From assembly GCF_900582195.1 (NCBI RefSeq), contig NZ_UTHA01000171.1, positions 20,558 through 84,557 on the forward strand: 64,000 nt of DNA, given 5' to 3'. Origin of the DNA: Pseudomonas viridiflava (GTDB lineage: Bacteria > Pseudomonadota > Gammaproteobacteria > Pseudomonadales > Pseudomonadaceae). Within the stretch, counting starts at the first letter, position 1; each line of letters starts with the position of its first letter. The notes under the pieces were generated by a model that was not told the DNA's origin, searched no databases, and saw only the letters and a program-made list of their open reading frames with translations. Positions 16,731 through 24,986 of the stretch are shown piece after piece. Made by a program: the position numbers and the translations under genes.

Positions 16731-17570
16731 ATGATCAAGAAATGCTTGTTCCCAGCAGCCGGTTACGGTACTCGCTTCCTGCCAGCGACTAAAGCCATGC
16801 CTAAAGAAATGCTGCCGGTGGTAAACAAGCCACTGATCCAGTACGGCGTTGAAGAAGCTCTGGACGCTGGCCTGACGGAAATCTCCATCGTCACCGGTCG
16901 TGGCAAGCGCGCTCTGGAAGACCACTTCGACATCAGCTACGAGCTGGAAAACCAGATCAAAGGTACCGACAAAGAGAAATATCTGGTCGGCATCCGCAAA
17001 CTGCTCGACGAGTGCTCGTTCTCCTACACCCGTCAGACCGAAATGAAAGGTCTGGGCCACGCGATCCTCACCGGCCGCCCGCTGATCGGTGACGAACCGT
17101 TCGCCGTGGTCCTGGCGGACGACCTGTGCGTCAACCTCGAAGGCGACGGCGTACTGACCCAGATGGTCAAACTGTACAAGCAGTTCCGCTGCTCGATCAT
17201 CGCCATCCAGGAAGTCGACCCGCAGGAAACCAGCAAGTACGGCGTTATCGCTGGCGAAATGATCCGCGATGACATCTACCGCGTTCACAGCATGGTCGAG
17301 AAGCCAAAGCCGGAAGATGCACCGTCGAACCTGGCGATCATCGGCCGTTACATCCTGACCCCGGACATCTTCGACCTGATCGAACAGACCGAGCCAGGCA
17401 AGGGCGGCGAAATCCAGATCACCGACGCCCTGATGAAACAAGCCCAGAACGGCTGCGTCATGGCCTACAAGTTCAAAGGCAAGCGTTTCGACTGCGGTGG
17501 CGCTGAAGGCTACATCGAAGCGACCAACTTCTGCTTCGAGAACTTCTACAAGACTGGCAAGGCTTACTAA
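16731..17570 (+). CDS. galU: UTP--glucose-1-phosphate uridylyltransferase
   Basis: The 279-residue protein makes UDP-glucose for exopolysaccharide, LPS and trehalose synthesis. The nucleotide-binding loop AAGYGTRFLPATKAMPKEML opens the protein, followed by GRGKRALEDHFD, the VLADDLCV metal/nucleotide site and GRYILTPDIFDLIE, all standard for GalU. The ATG at 16731 has AAGGACTT upstream. In other pseudomonads gor lies close to galU; here an 8.5-kb secondary-metabolism cluster lies between them. Confidence 0.98.
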   Translation: MIKKCLFPAAGYGTRFLPATKAMPKEMLPVVNKPLIQYGVEEALDAGLTEISIVTGRGKRALEDHFDISYELENQIKGTDKEKYLVGIRKLLDECSFSYTRQTEMKGLGHAILTGRPLIGDEPFAVVLADDLCVNLEGDGVLTQMVKLYKQFRCSIIAIQEVDPQETSKYGVIAGEMIRDDIYRVHSMVEKPKPEDAPSNLAIIGRYILTPDIFDLIEQTEPGKGGEIQITDALMKQAQNGCVMAYKFKGKRFDCGGAEGYIEATNFCFENFYKTGKAY

Positions 17571-17595
17571 GAGCGCTTGATTGGTTTGTAGGTAT

Positions 17596-17660
17596 GTCAC
17601 ACGGCTCGGCTCGTGTGACGCAAAAAACAAACGCCCCGACTTGTTCGGGGCGTTTGCGTT
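17596..17660 (+). terminator. Tandem hairpins ending galU
   Basis: A first stem, GTCACACG (17596-17603) with CGTGTGAC (17612-17619), lacks a T tract. A second, perfect 12-bp stem, CAAACGCCCCGA (17628-17639) with its complement at 17645-17656, is the probable terminator of galU, although its tail (CGTT) is poor in T. Confidence 0.75.
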
Positions 17661-18002
17661 TCCGCGAGAAGGAAAACTAATCTCCAGTCTTTTCCATATC
17701 TAAGTTCAGCCATCGTTGGCTGTTTTGCCGAAAAATCGATATTTTGTAACTTAACATTTAAGTTTGGTGTGCGGCCGAAAAATATTAATTTAAGTTTCGA
17801 TGATTAACTGATTGGTTAGCCTTCGTGTTTGTTAGGCTTTGCTGGCTTTTTGTTGGTTGAATGTGTGAAAGTATTTCAAAGATACAATATGAAACAAATG
17901 CTTTATTGAACTGGTATGTAACGAAAATATAGAAATGTTTTGTTTTTAAAAAGGTGGAAATTCAATTCTCTTAAACCGTAAGTAATATTTTGAGGTCAAA
18001 AC
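17661..18002 (+). promoter_or_regulatory. AT-rich leader region of the pap-type cluster, with repeated motifs
   Basis: This 342-base stretch is strikingly rich in A and T compared with the flanks. It contains GCCGAAAAAT twice (17727-17736 and 17774-17783) and ATTTAAGTTT twice (17756-17765 and 17788-17797). It must hold the promoter for the seven-gene cluster; several TATAAT-like hexamers are possible, so I do not choose one. AAAAAGGTGG at 17948-17957 is too distant to be the ribosome binding site of the first gene, which uses TTGAGGTC at 17990-17997. No coding frame is seen. Confidence 0.6.
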
Positions 18003-19436
18003 ATGGAGTTCGACGTCATTGTTGTAGGGGCGGGTGCTGTGGGTGGTTCAATCGCGTATGAGTTGTCATCGCGAGGTTTAAAAGTCTGTCGGGTCGGCGA
18101 AACCGATCGTGCGAATGCAGCCTCGAGGGCTGCCGGGGCAATGAACGGTTGTTTTGGTGAGGTTACCAGTGGGTTGCTGGCGAGCGATTTTGGCCGCCTG
18201 AAGCTGGATATGGATCGTCAAGCCCAGCAACTATGGCCAAGCTGGGCGGAACGTTTGGCCGTTTCTTCTGGTAATCCGACATCCCTGTTCACTGCAATGG
18301 GGACTCACGTTTTGCTCAATACGGCGGGCATGGACGAAGTCGATAGCGTCAACTACGACACTATCGAGAGCACGCTGACTGAGTATGGCGAACCCTTCGA
18401 AGTCATCGATCCACGTAAAATGGAGTGGCTCAAGCCGAATCATCTCGTTCGTCCTCTACGAGGGCTGTACATTCCGAACGAACATTCAGTGAACTCCCAC
18501 CTGTTACTGGAAAAACTGGATGCTGCATTTGTCGCTGAAGGGGGCACTCTGAAGAATGAGAATGCCGAGCGAGTGCTGGCAGAGGGCGGTGTAGTCACTG
18601 GTGTGGAGTTGGGCAGTGGAGAGGTACTTTGGGCACGAAAAGTCATCGTCGCTGCGGGCGTTCACTCTCTGGATTTGCTGAGTCACTTTGACGAGGTGGT
18701 TAAGAGGATTCCACCATTGTTCAGTGGGTATGGCGTGTCCATACTGGTGAAAATGCCGGAGGGGGGCGATCTGCCTAACTCCGTCATTCGTACCCCGAAC
18801 CGTGCATTTGCCTGCGGCCTGCACTGCGTCCCCCGTGGTGATGGAATTCTATACCTTGGGGCGACCAATATTATTTCCGAGCAGCCTAAGAAACACGCGC
18901 TGATTTCGGATGTGCAGTTCTTGCTTGATTGTGCTGTCGATCAGTTGAGTTTGGATCTCCATGGAGCAGAAGTCATTTCCATTCAGGTCGGCAACAGGCC
19001 CATTCCGGCAGAAGGATTCCCATTGATAGGTGAGTGCGGTATAGAGGGGCTTTGGCTCGCAACAGGCACTTATCGGGACGGGTTGCATCAGTCGCCGTTA
19101 TTGGCAGGCTATATAGCTGACTGTTTGACTGGCATGAAAAATAATATTCTTGATCTCAGTCCGTTTACGCCAGTGCGCGCTCCACTGACCGGATTTGCCC
19201 GCGAAAACACTGTTAAAGAAACGGTGCAACAGATGTTTGCAACGGGCTATGAGTATCGCTGGGATATAAAACCTTATTGGTTTCCACTGCTGGATGAGGG
19301 GTTGTCGCGCAACTATCAAAAGTTGATAGATGATTTGCACCCGTCGTTTACTCCGCCACCGGAGTTGGTAGCGTTTTCTTATCTGTACGAGTCAATCCTG
19401 AATAAACTCTCCCAATATTACCGGGAGTGGTCATGA
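18003..19436 (+). CDS. DAO-family FAD-dependent oxidoreductase of the pap-type cluster
   Basis: The 477-residue protein has an N-terminal Rossmann FAD motif (VVGAGAVGGSIAYELSSRG), the second DAO segment KVIVAAGVHSLDLL, and a late FAD-contact region LWLATGTYRDGLHQSPLLAGYIAD like glycine oxidase and D-amino-acid dehydrogenases. Family members oxidise C-N bonds of amines. It is the first gene of the cluster, and its stop overlaps the next start (ATGA). In context it could oxidise a dihydropyrazine or another cluster amine, which is inference. Gene content matches the papABC-papDEF set of P. fluorescens SBW25 as I remember it, but I do not assign a letter. Codon use is more AT-rich than the flanks. 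Confidence 0.85.
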   Translation: MEFDVIVVGAGAVGGSIAYELSSRGLKVCRVGETDRANAASRAAGAMNGCFGEVTSGLLASDFGRLKLDMDRQAQQLWPSWAERLAVSSGNPTSLFTAMGTHVLLNTAGMDEVDSVNYDTIESTLTEYGEPFEVIDPRKMEWLKPNHLVRPLRGLYIPNEHSVNSHLLLEKLDAAFVAEGGTLKNENAERVLAEGGVVTGVELGSGEVLWARKVIVAAGVHSLDLLSHFDEVVKRIPPLFSGYGVSILVKMPEGGDLPNSVIRTPNRAFACGLHCVPRGDGILYLGATNIISEQPKKHALISDVQFLLDCAVDQLSLDLHGAEVISIQVGNRPIPAEGFPLIGECGIEGLWLATGTYRDGLHQSPLLAGYIADCLTGMKNNILDLSPFTPVRAPLTGFARENTVKETVQQMFATGYEYRWDIKPYWFPLLDEGLSRNYQKLIDDLHPSFTPPPELVAFSYLYESILNKLSQYYREWS

Positions 19437-20284
19437 GTCTTACTGAACGTGAGTTCCTCGCTATTGACCAGGCGCGAGAACTGCTGAAAAAGTCCGGCGT
19501 CTGGAGTCTGGAAGAAGACCTGAGTTGTCTTGTGGATCGCTTTATCGAGCGCGCGGATAAGAGTTTGGCACTGGAGGAGTTCATGTTGGCGGTCCAAGAG
19601 CGCTGCAACCGGATTCCGCTCGGGCATATTGTCGGCACGGTGGACTTTGACGATTTGTCGCTTGTCGTCGGGAGTGGGGTGTTCATCCCGCGACCTCATA
19701 GCAGAGTCATTCACAAATGGATTGAGCGCAGTGCAGCGCTGGAGTCGGGCTCAAAGGTTCTGGATCTGTGTGCGGGCAGCGGCGCCATCGGTCTGGCGAT
19801 TGCCCGGCGCAGACCTGATCTCGACGTCACTTGCGTAGAGTTTGATCCGATAGCCATCCAGTATCTCAAACGCAATATTGATCGCTTGTCGTTCAAGGGC
19901 GTACACGCAGACCACCTGCAGGCAGATATTCGCGACGAAAAGGCGTTTGCGCAATTTGATCAGCAGATCGACCTTATTGTCGCCAATCCTCCCTACGTTC
20001 CGCAGGCCCAGGAGTTGCTGCCCGAATGGGGTGAGCACCATCCTCATGCGTCTGTTTATTCCGGGGCCGATGGTCTTGAGTTGATTCGGCAGATTATTGC
20101 TCTCGCCGACCGATTGCTCGTTCGCGATGGCTGGCTTGTGATGGAGCACGGCGAAGATCAGGCCGAAGCGTTGCGAGAACTGTTCAGGCGCGCTCATCTG
20201 GCAGAGATACAAACAGTGATTGACAAGGACCAGTCTGATGCGTCGGGCAGCTCGGTAATGACTATCGGCCGCAAGCCTCAGTAA
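19433..20284 (+). CDS. NPPY-type class I methyltransferase (HemK/PrmC-like)
   Basis: The 283-residue protein resembles the glutamine N5-methyltransferase PrmC: an N-terminal helical part, the bridge RIPLGHIVGTVDFDDLSLVVGSGVFIPRP, SAM motif VLDLCAGSGAIGLAIARR, the acidic ribose-binding strand CVEFDPIAIQYLKRN and the catalytic LIVANPPYVPQ. NPPY enzymes methylate planar nitrogens. PrmC itself is normally next to prfA, which is absent here, so this is a pathway-specific copy. A likely substrate is the aromatic amine of a 4-aminophenyl intermediate (inference). The ATG at 19433 overlaps the preceding stop and has GGGAGTGG upstream. Confidence 0.85.
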   Translation: MSLTEREFLAIDQARELLKKSGVWSLEEDLSCLVDRFIERADKSLALEEFMLAVQERCNRIPLGHIVGTVDFDDLSLVVGSGVFIPRPHSRVIHKWIERSAALESGSKVLDLCAGSGAIGLAIARRRPDLDVTCVEFDPIAIQYLKRNIDRLSFKGVHADHLQADIRDEKAFAQFDQQIDLIVANPPYVPQAQELLPEWGEHHPHASVYSGADGLELIRQIIALADRLLVRDGWLVMEHGEDQAEALRELFRRAHLAEIQTVIDKDQSDASGSSVMTIGRKPQ

Positions 20285-20305
20285 ATTTGGAAAGGAGCTT
20301 TAGCA

Positions 20306-21571
20306 ATGGATGTGCAAGTCAAGCAAGACTGGATGAGCATTCGCCGTGGCAACACCACCGGTGCACTGACAACTGCCTATGAGGAAGGGTTGACGGGTTT
20401 TACCGTCACGAGTCGTATCGGCAAGCAGATCACCCTTCAGGAAGGAGGTGTGTACACCGAATTTGTGTCGTGCTCGTATTTGGGGCTCGAAACCCATCCA
20501 GCACTGATTGAGGCTGCACAACGGGCACTCAACAAATGCGGGCTGCACCTGTCCTCTTCTCGGAGTGCGATGCGTCCGCATTATCTACCTCACCTGGAGG
20601 ATCTGCTTGGTCAGGTTTACAGAGGTAGCGCGGTTGCAGTGTTCACCTCTACCAGCAGCGTGCATCTAGGTGTTCTGCCTCTGTTGGGCAGTGGGTCATT
20701 GGCGGGCTATCCCGTCAGAAAGAGAGTGCATTGGCTAATGGACAAAACTGCCCATGCTTCGATGCAAGTTCTGAGGGGGATTCTTGAGCAATTCGGTTCT
20801 GTTTCCAGAGTTGAATCTACTGATCTGGAGTCGCTGACCGACACGCTGAAAGAGTGCTCGAACAGGGGCGAAACCCCAGTGCTCTTGATTGATGGCATTG
20901 GATCAATGAGTGGTTTGGTACCCATAGCCGAACTTTCCCGGCGATTAGAGTCTGCGCAGGGATATCTATATGTAGACGATGCGCACGGTATTTCGATTGT
21001 CGGCCGACATGGTGCGGGTTATGCGTTTTCTGCGGTAGATCATTCGTTGCCTGCAAATATTATTCTGGCCGGGTCACTTTCCAAGGCTTTCGGCGGTGCA
21101 GGTGGTTTTGTCGTGGTCTCGGAATCGCAGGATGTCGAGATCATCCGAACTTCAGCAAACCCATTGATATTTGGTCACTCCATTATGGTGCCGATGCTCG
21201 CGGCGAATGTTGCCTCGGCGCAAATTCATCTCACTGATGAAATTGATGTGCTGCAACGGCGCCTCTGGAAAAACGTCAGCCTTTTAGATTCTGTCACCGA
21301 TCACCAGTTGCTCAATGCTGGTATTCAATCGCCAGTCAGGGGGGCCTTTTTTGAAACCGAAGAGGCCGGATTACAGGCTGCACGGGCCCTGCGCGATCAG
21401 GGCATGCTGCTGTTCCCTGTTTTTTATCCGATCATCGCCAAAGGTAAGGCAATGCTGCGATTTGCAGTGTCGGCTGATCACAGTGAGCAAGAGATCAGAT
21501 CGCTCGGGGTTGCTTTGCAAGTGTTGTCGCGAAACGGGACGTGGGCACCGAATCTCAGCGAACCAGCCTGA
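20306..21571 (+). CDS. Alpha-oxoamine synthase (PLP-dependent, KBL/AONS/CqsA family)
   Basis: The 421-residue enzyme belongs to the fold-type I group that condenses an amino acid with an acyl-CoA and loses CO2 to give an alpha-amino ketone. Marks are EFVSCSYLGLETHPALIEAA at the N-terminus, LYVDDAHGISIVGRHGAGY with the PLP-binding Asp and His, and Lys260 in GSLSKAFGGAGGF. With 4-aminophenylalanine and acetyl-CoA it would give an aminoketone that can dimerise to a pyrazine, as I recall for the SBW25 pap cluster; the substrate here is inference. It lies 21 bases after the methyltransferase gene with ribosome binding site GGAAAGGAG. Confidence 0.88.
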   Translation: MDVQVKQDWMSIRRGNTTGALTTAYEEGLTGFTVTSRIGKQITLQEGGVYTEFVSCSYLGLETHPALIEAAQRALNKCGLHLSSSRSAMRPHYLPHLEDLLGQVYRGSAVAVFTSTSSVHLGVLPLLGSGSLAGYPVRKRVHWLMDKTAHASMQVLRGILEQFGSVSRVESTDLESLTDTLKECSNRGETPVLLIDGIGSMSGLVPIAELSRRLESAQGYLYVDDAHGISIVGRHGAGYAFSAVDHSLPANIILAGSLSKAFGGAGGFVVVSESQDVEIIRTSANPLIFGHSIMVPMLAANVASAQIHLTDEIDVLQRRLWKNVSLLDSVTDHQLLNAGIQSPVRGAFFETEEAGLQAARALRDQGMLLFPVFYPIIAKGKAMLRFAVSADHSEQEIRSLGVALQVLSRNGTWAPNLSEPA

Positions 21572-21619
21572 ATATGACCGTCGTATACCTTGTAGAAATT
21601 GGCTAATGGAGGTGCATGT

Positions 21620-21955
21620 ATGCAACAACATGGACAGTTAACACAGACAGGAACGTCAACCATTTTGCAACCATTGCGAGAAAGGCTCGATTCGATAAAT
21701 TTGCAGGTGGTTGATCTGCTTTCGGAGCGCATGAAGTTGTGCATGGATATTGCCGAGCTTAAAGCCGCACATGGCATAGCGATGATGCAGCCCGGGCGAA
21801 TTTCCTATGTGCTCGATATGATCAAGGAGCGATCATTGGCTTCGGGGCTCAGGCCGGAATACACCGAATCGGTATTCAATCTGATCATTGCGGAGACGTG
21901 TGTGCGGGAAGACGTGCTGATCAATCAGCGTCTGAGTCAGAGCGTGTCCTCATGA
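21620..21955 (+). CDS. papB: AroQ-type chorismate mutase acting in 4-aminophenylalanine synthesis (PapB-like)
   Basis: The 111-residue protein is a stand-alone AroQ-fold mutase. The first helix LRERLDSINLQVVDLLSERMKLCMDIAELK contains the Arg, Arg and Lys positions that hold the substrate carboxylates. Next to an aminodeoxychorismate synthase it should convert 4-amino-4-deoxychorismate to 4-amino-4-deoxyprephenate. The start at 21620 is fixed by GGAGGTG at 21608-21614; its stop overlaps the next start (ATGA). Isochorismate pyruvate lyase has the same fold but would not suit the neighbours. Confidence 0.82.
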   Translation: MQQHGQLTQTGTSTILQPLRERLDSINLQVVDLLSERMKLCMDIAELKAAHGIAMMQPGRISYVLDMIKERSLASGLRPEYTESVFNLIIAETCVREDVLINQRLSQSVSS

Positions 21956-24021
21956 AAATACTGATGATTGATAACTTCGACTCCTTTACCCATAACATCG
22001 CCCAATATCTTTTCGAGGTAACGGGGGTATCTGCAGACATCGTAAAGAACTCTGTTTCCTACAGCGAACTGGGCATCGAACGATATGACGCTGTGGTGTT
22101 GTCGCCGGGCCCCGGACATCCTGCCGAAGAGGAGGATTTCGGTGTCTGCGGTAGTGTCATTTTGCATTCTCCTGTACCGATACTTGGTATATGCCTGGGG
22201 CATCAGGGTATTGCACAATTCCTTGGCGGTTCTGTCGGGCATGCCCCAAGTCCTGTGCATGGCTATCGCAGCCCCATTACGCATACAGGTAAAGGGCTTT
22301 TTCGGGACTTGCCCGAACAGTTTGATGTGGTCAGGTACCACTCGTTGATGTGCACAAGTTTGCCATTAGAGCTTCAATGCACAGCCTGGACGCCCGAAGG
22401 CGTGGTAATGGCAATCGAGCACATCACTCGGCCTATATGGGGCGTGCAATTCCACCCGGAGTCCATTGATTCGGAGTATGGGCATGCGTTACTGAGCAAC
22501 TTCATACGCATGGCGCTTGAACACAATGTCAGTGTGAGAAGTCGGCTGGAGTCCGATACGGAATGCGCTTCGTCAAAAAGCGCCTATGTCGCGGTGGGGG
22601 GCGAGCTGAATATGCAGCTCGCGTACCGCGAGCTGCCCGAAAACATGGATCCCCAGGCGGTATTTTCGTCCCTTTATGCAAATGACCGTTTCGCGTTCTG
22701 GCTGGACAGCGAAAAGTCGGAGAGACCGAATGCTCGTTACTCGATCATGGGCAGTGGGGAGGGGCAGGGCGCTATAAGGCTTGATTACAATGTCACTGAT
22801 GAATACCTGACACTCGATGGGCCAAAAGGCAAAAAAAGTATCAAAGGCGACTTTTTCACCTTGGTTGCACAGATTTTTGAAGCCGTTCAGATCGCCACTC
22901 CACAGTACTTACCATTTGGTTTCAAGGGAGGTTTTGTCGGTTACCTGGGATATGAGTTGAAAGCACTGACCGGAGGAGGAAAGACCTATCGGTCGAGTCA
23001 TCCGGATGCGGCATTCATGTTTGCGCCGCACTTTCTGGTCTTCGATCATCAGGACGGTAAAGCTTATCAGTGCATGATCACTGCCACGGGAGAGGCGGGC
23101 GTTTGGCCGGCGCTGCCTCGCATCGCCGAGCTTGTAGAAACGCCCGCCCTTTTTGGTGAAAAGTTCGTTCCTGGGGCTGTAGATCAACTAAAGCTTTCAC
23201 TTGATGATGGACCGGATGATTACATTGCCAAGATCACTCAGTCGCTGCAGTACATTACCGATGGCGAGTCTTACGAGATTTGTCTGACTAATCGCGCAAA
23301 AATGGCATACGACGGTGTTCCATTGAGTGCTTACAAGCGAATGCGTCATGCCAGCCCCGTACCTTATGGGGCATATCTTTCATTTGCGCAGTTCTCGGTG
23401 CTCAGTGCATCGCCGGAGACTTTTCTCAGAATTGATGACAGCGGGATGATCGAGTCCCGCCCAATCAAAGGAACGAGGCCGCGCAGCAAGCTGCCTTTTG
23501 AAGACCAGAGGCTGCGTGATGAGCTTCAGGTTTCATCTAAGGACAGAGCAGAGAACCTGATGATTGTCGATCTGGTCCGCCATGACTTGAATCAGGTGTG
23601 TCGTCCAGGAAGCGTACATGTGCCCGAGATTTTCTCGGTCGAAAGCTTCTCGTCGGTACATCAACTGGTTTCCACAGTTCGCGGTCACCTTAGATCTGAA
23701 GTGGCAACGCTTGAGGCGATTCGCGCCTGTTTTCCGGGTGGCTCTATGACCGGAGCACCTAAGAAGCGCACGATGGAAATCATTGACGTGTTGGAATCCT
23801 CGGCACGAGGTATCTATTCTGGCGCTTTGGGATGGTTATCTTTCAGTGGTGCTGCAGAGCTCAGCATTGTCATACGCACAGCGGTTGTCCAGGACGGCGA
23901 GGCGACCTTCGGTATTGGCGGTGCGATCGTTGCACACTCTGATCCGCAACAGGAACTTGAAGAGACATTGGTCAAGGCTAGCGTGCCTTACTACAGTTTT
24001 ATCGCAGGGAGCGAAGCGTGA
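21952..24021 (+). CDS. papA: Fused 4-amino-4-deoxychorismate synthase (PabA-PabB fusion, PapA-like)
   Basis: The 689-residue protein has an N-terminal glutamine amidotransferase domain (MKILMIDNFDSFTHNIAQYL; nucleophile Cys81 in LGICLGHQG; catalytic His and Glu in VQFHPESIDSEYG) fused to a chorismate-binding PabB domain. The motif SRPIKGTRPRS has Lys506 at the position that forms the covalent intermediate in PabB; anthranilate synthases have Ala there (PIAGT). ENLMIVDLVRHDLNQV and PGGSMTGAPKKRTMEII complete the active site. The domain order (amidotransferase first) fits PapA/CmlB-type enzymes and not PhzE. It makes 4-amino-4-deoxychorismate from chorismate and glutamine. Confidence 0.92.
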   Translation: MKILMIDNFDSFTHNIAQYLFEVTGVSADIVKNSVSYSELGIERYDAVVLSPGPGHPAEEEDFGVCGSVILHSPVPILGICLGHQGIAQFLGGSVGHAPSPVHGYRSPITHTGKGLFRDLPEQFDVVRYHSLMCTSLPLELQCTAWTPEGVVMAIEHITRPIWGVQFHPESIDSEYGHALLSNFIRMALEHNVSVRSRLESDTECASSKSAYVAVGGELNMQLAYRELPENMDPQAVFSSLYANDRFAFWLDSEKSERPNARYSIMGSGEGQGAIRLDYNVTDEYLTLDGPKGKKSIKGDFFTLVAQIFEAVQIATPQYLPFGFKGGFVGYLGYELKALTGGGKTYRSSHPDAAFMFAPHFLVFDHQDGKAYQCMITATGEAGVWPALPRIAELVETPALFGEKFVPGAVDQLKLSLDDGPDDYIAKITQSLQYITDGESYEICLTNRAKMAYDGVPLSAYKRMRHASPVPYGAYLSFAQFSVLSASPETFLRIDDSGMIESRPIKGTRPRSKLPFEDQRLRDELQVSSKDRAENLMIVDLVRHDLNQVCRPGSVHVPEIFSVESFSSVHQLVSTVRGHLRSEVATLEAIRACFPGGSMTGAPKKRTMEIIDVLESSARGIYSGALGWLSFSGAAELSIVIRTAVVQDGEATFGIGGAIVAHSDPQQELEETLVKASVPYYSFIAGSEA

Positions 24022-24890
24022 TGAACGACACGGTAGTCGTGCTGGGTGGTGCGGGGCTGGTGGGGGCCCTCTTCACCCGCATACTTATGCAATACGGATG
24101 CAATGTCCGCGTGGTGGATCGTAGGCCTCCAGAACAGCCCAGTGTTTTTCATGAGGTCGATGTCACCAACCCGTTCAGTAATACCGAACACATTTTTGAA
24201 GGGGCGACGGCGGTTGTTTTTGCTTTGCCGGAAAGTGTGGCGATTCGGTCAATACCTTGGGTGCTTGGGGCTGTTTCGAGCAATGTTTTATTTGTTCCGA
24301 CTTGTTCTGTTCAGGATCCCTTTTACCGAGCTCTGAAGAATGAGTCTCCTCAACAGCCCTTTGTCGGGATTAACCCGATGTTTTCACCCAAGCTTTCCGT
24401 TCAGGGGCGTACCGTTGCTGTTTGCTTGGATACGGAGGATTCGCCTTCAACCTTTATCGAGCAGTACCTGCTCGGCGCAGGAATGAAGATCAAGCGAATG
24501 ACGCCTGTTGCGCACGACGAACTGATGGCGCTTTGTCAGGCGTTACCTCACGCCGCAATTCTTGGCTTTGGCCTTGCGTTGTCCAAGTGCTCACTGGACC
24601 TTGAGAGCGCGCTGGAAGTGATGCCGCCACCTATGCGTACCATGATGGCGTTGTTGTCTCGCGTATTGGTGAATCCACCCGAAGTTTATTGGGATATTCA
24701 GCTGGAAAATGACCACGCCATCAAACAGCGTGAGGCGTTGGCAGAGGGAATGAAGCGCTTGATGGAGAGTGTTCGTAGCCAAGATTACGATGGATTTAGC
24801 AATGATCTGCAAGGTGTTTCAAATGCATTGGGTCGTCGTTTGAATTCGGGGGCAGTCGATTGTCAGCACGTGTTTTCACTGCTGAACTGA
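24021..24890 (+). CDS. papC: Prephenate dehydrogenase-like enzyme (PapC-like, 4-amino-4-deoxyprephenate dehydrogenase)
   Basis: The 289-residue protein has an N-terminal NAD-binding Rossmann motif (VVVLGGAGLVGALFTRILMQYG) like the TyrA part of T-proteins, then GINPMFSPK, the prephenate dehydrogenase signature corresponding to HPMFGP, and an all-helical C-terminal dimerisation domain ending in LENDHAIKQREAL. It has no fused mutase or ACT domain. It would oxidatively decarboxylate 4-amino-4-deoxyprephenate to 4-aminophenylpyruvate; a general aromatic aminotransferase would finish 4-aminophenylalanine, since none lies in the cluster. The ATG at 24021 overlaps the papA stop by one base and has AGGGAG upstream. 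Confidence 0.85.
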   Translation: MNDTVVVLGGAGLVGALFTRILMQYGCNVRVVDRRPPEQPSVFHEVDVTNPFSNTEHIFEGATAVVFALPESVAIRSIPWVLGAVSSNVLFVPTCSVQDPFYRALKNESPQQPFVGINPMFSPKLSVQGRTVAVCLDTEDSPSTFIEQYLLGAGMKIKRMTPVAHDELMALCQALPHAAILGFGLALSKCSLDLESALEVMPPPMRTMMALLSRVLVNPPEVYWDIQLENDHAIKQREALAEGMKRLMESVRSQDYDGFSNDLQGVSNALGRRLNSGAVDCQHVFSLLN

Positions 24891-24922
24891 TCCATGTACG
24901 CCAGGGAAGTGCGTAGGAAAAC

Positions 24923-24968
24923 GTTTCACTGGGGGAGTATGAAGAGTGCCCTGTGAAACACTCTTTTT
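24923..24968 (+). promoter_or_regulatory. Interleaved RNA hairpins (candidate attenuator or pseudoknot) before the exporter gene
   Basis: Arm set 1 is GTTTCAC-t-GGG (24923-24933) with CCC-t-GTGAAAC (24949-24959). Arm set 2 is AAGAGTG (24942-24948) with CACTCTT (24959-24965), followed by TTT. The order left1-left2-right1-right2 means the two helices are either alternatives or an H-type pseudoknot. Set 2 alone looks like a weak terminator placed between papC and the exporter. A regulatory role is inference. Confidence 0.5.
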
Positions 24969-24986
24969 GTCTAAGGAGTTTTATCC

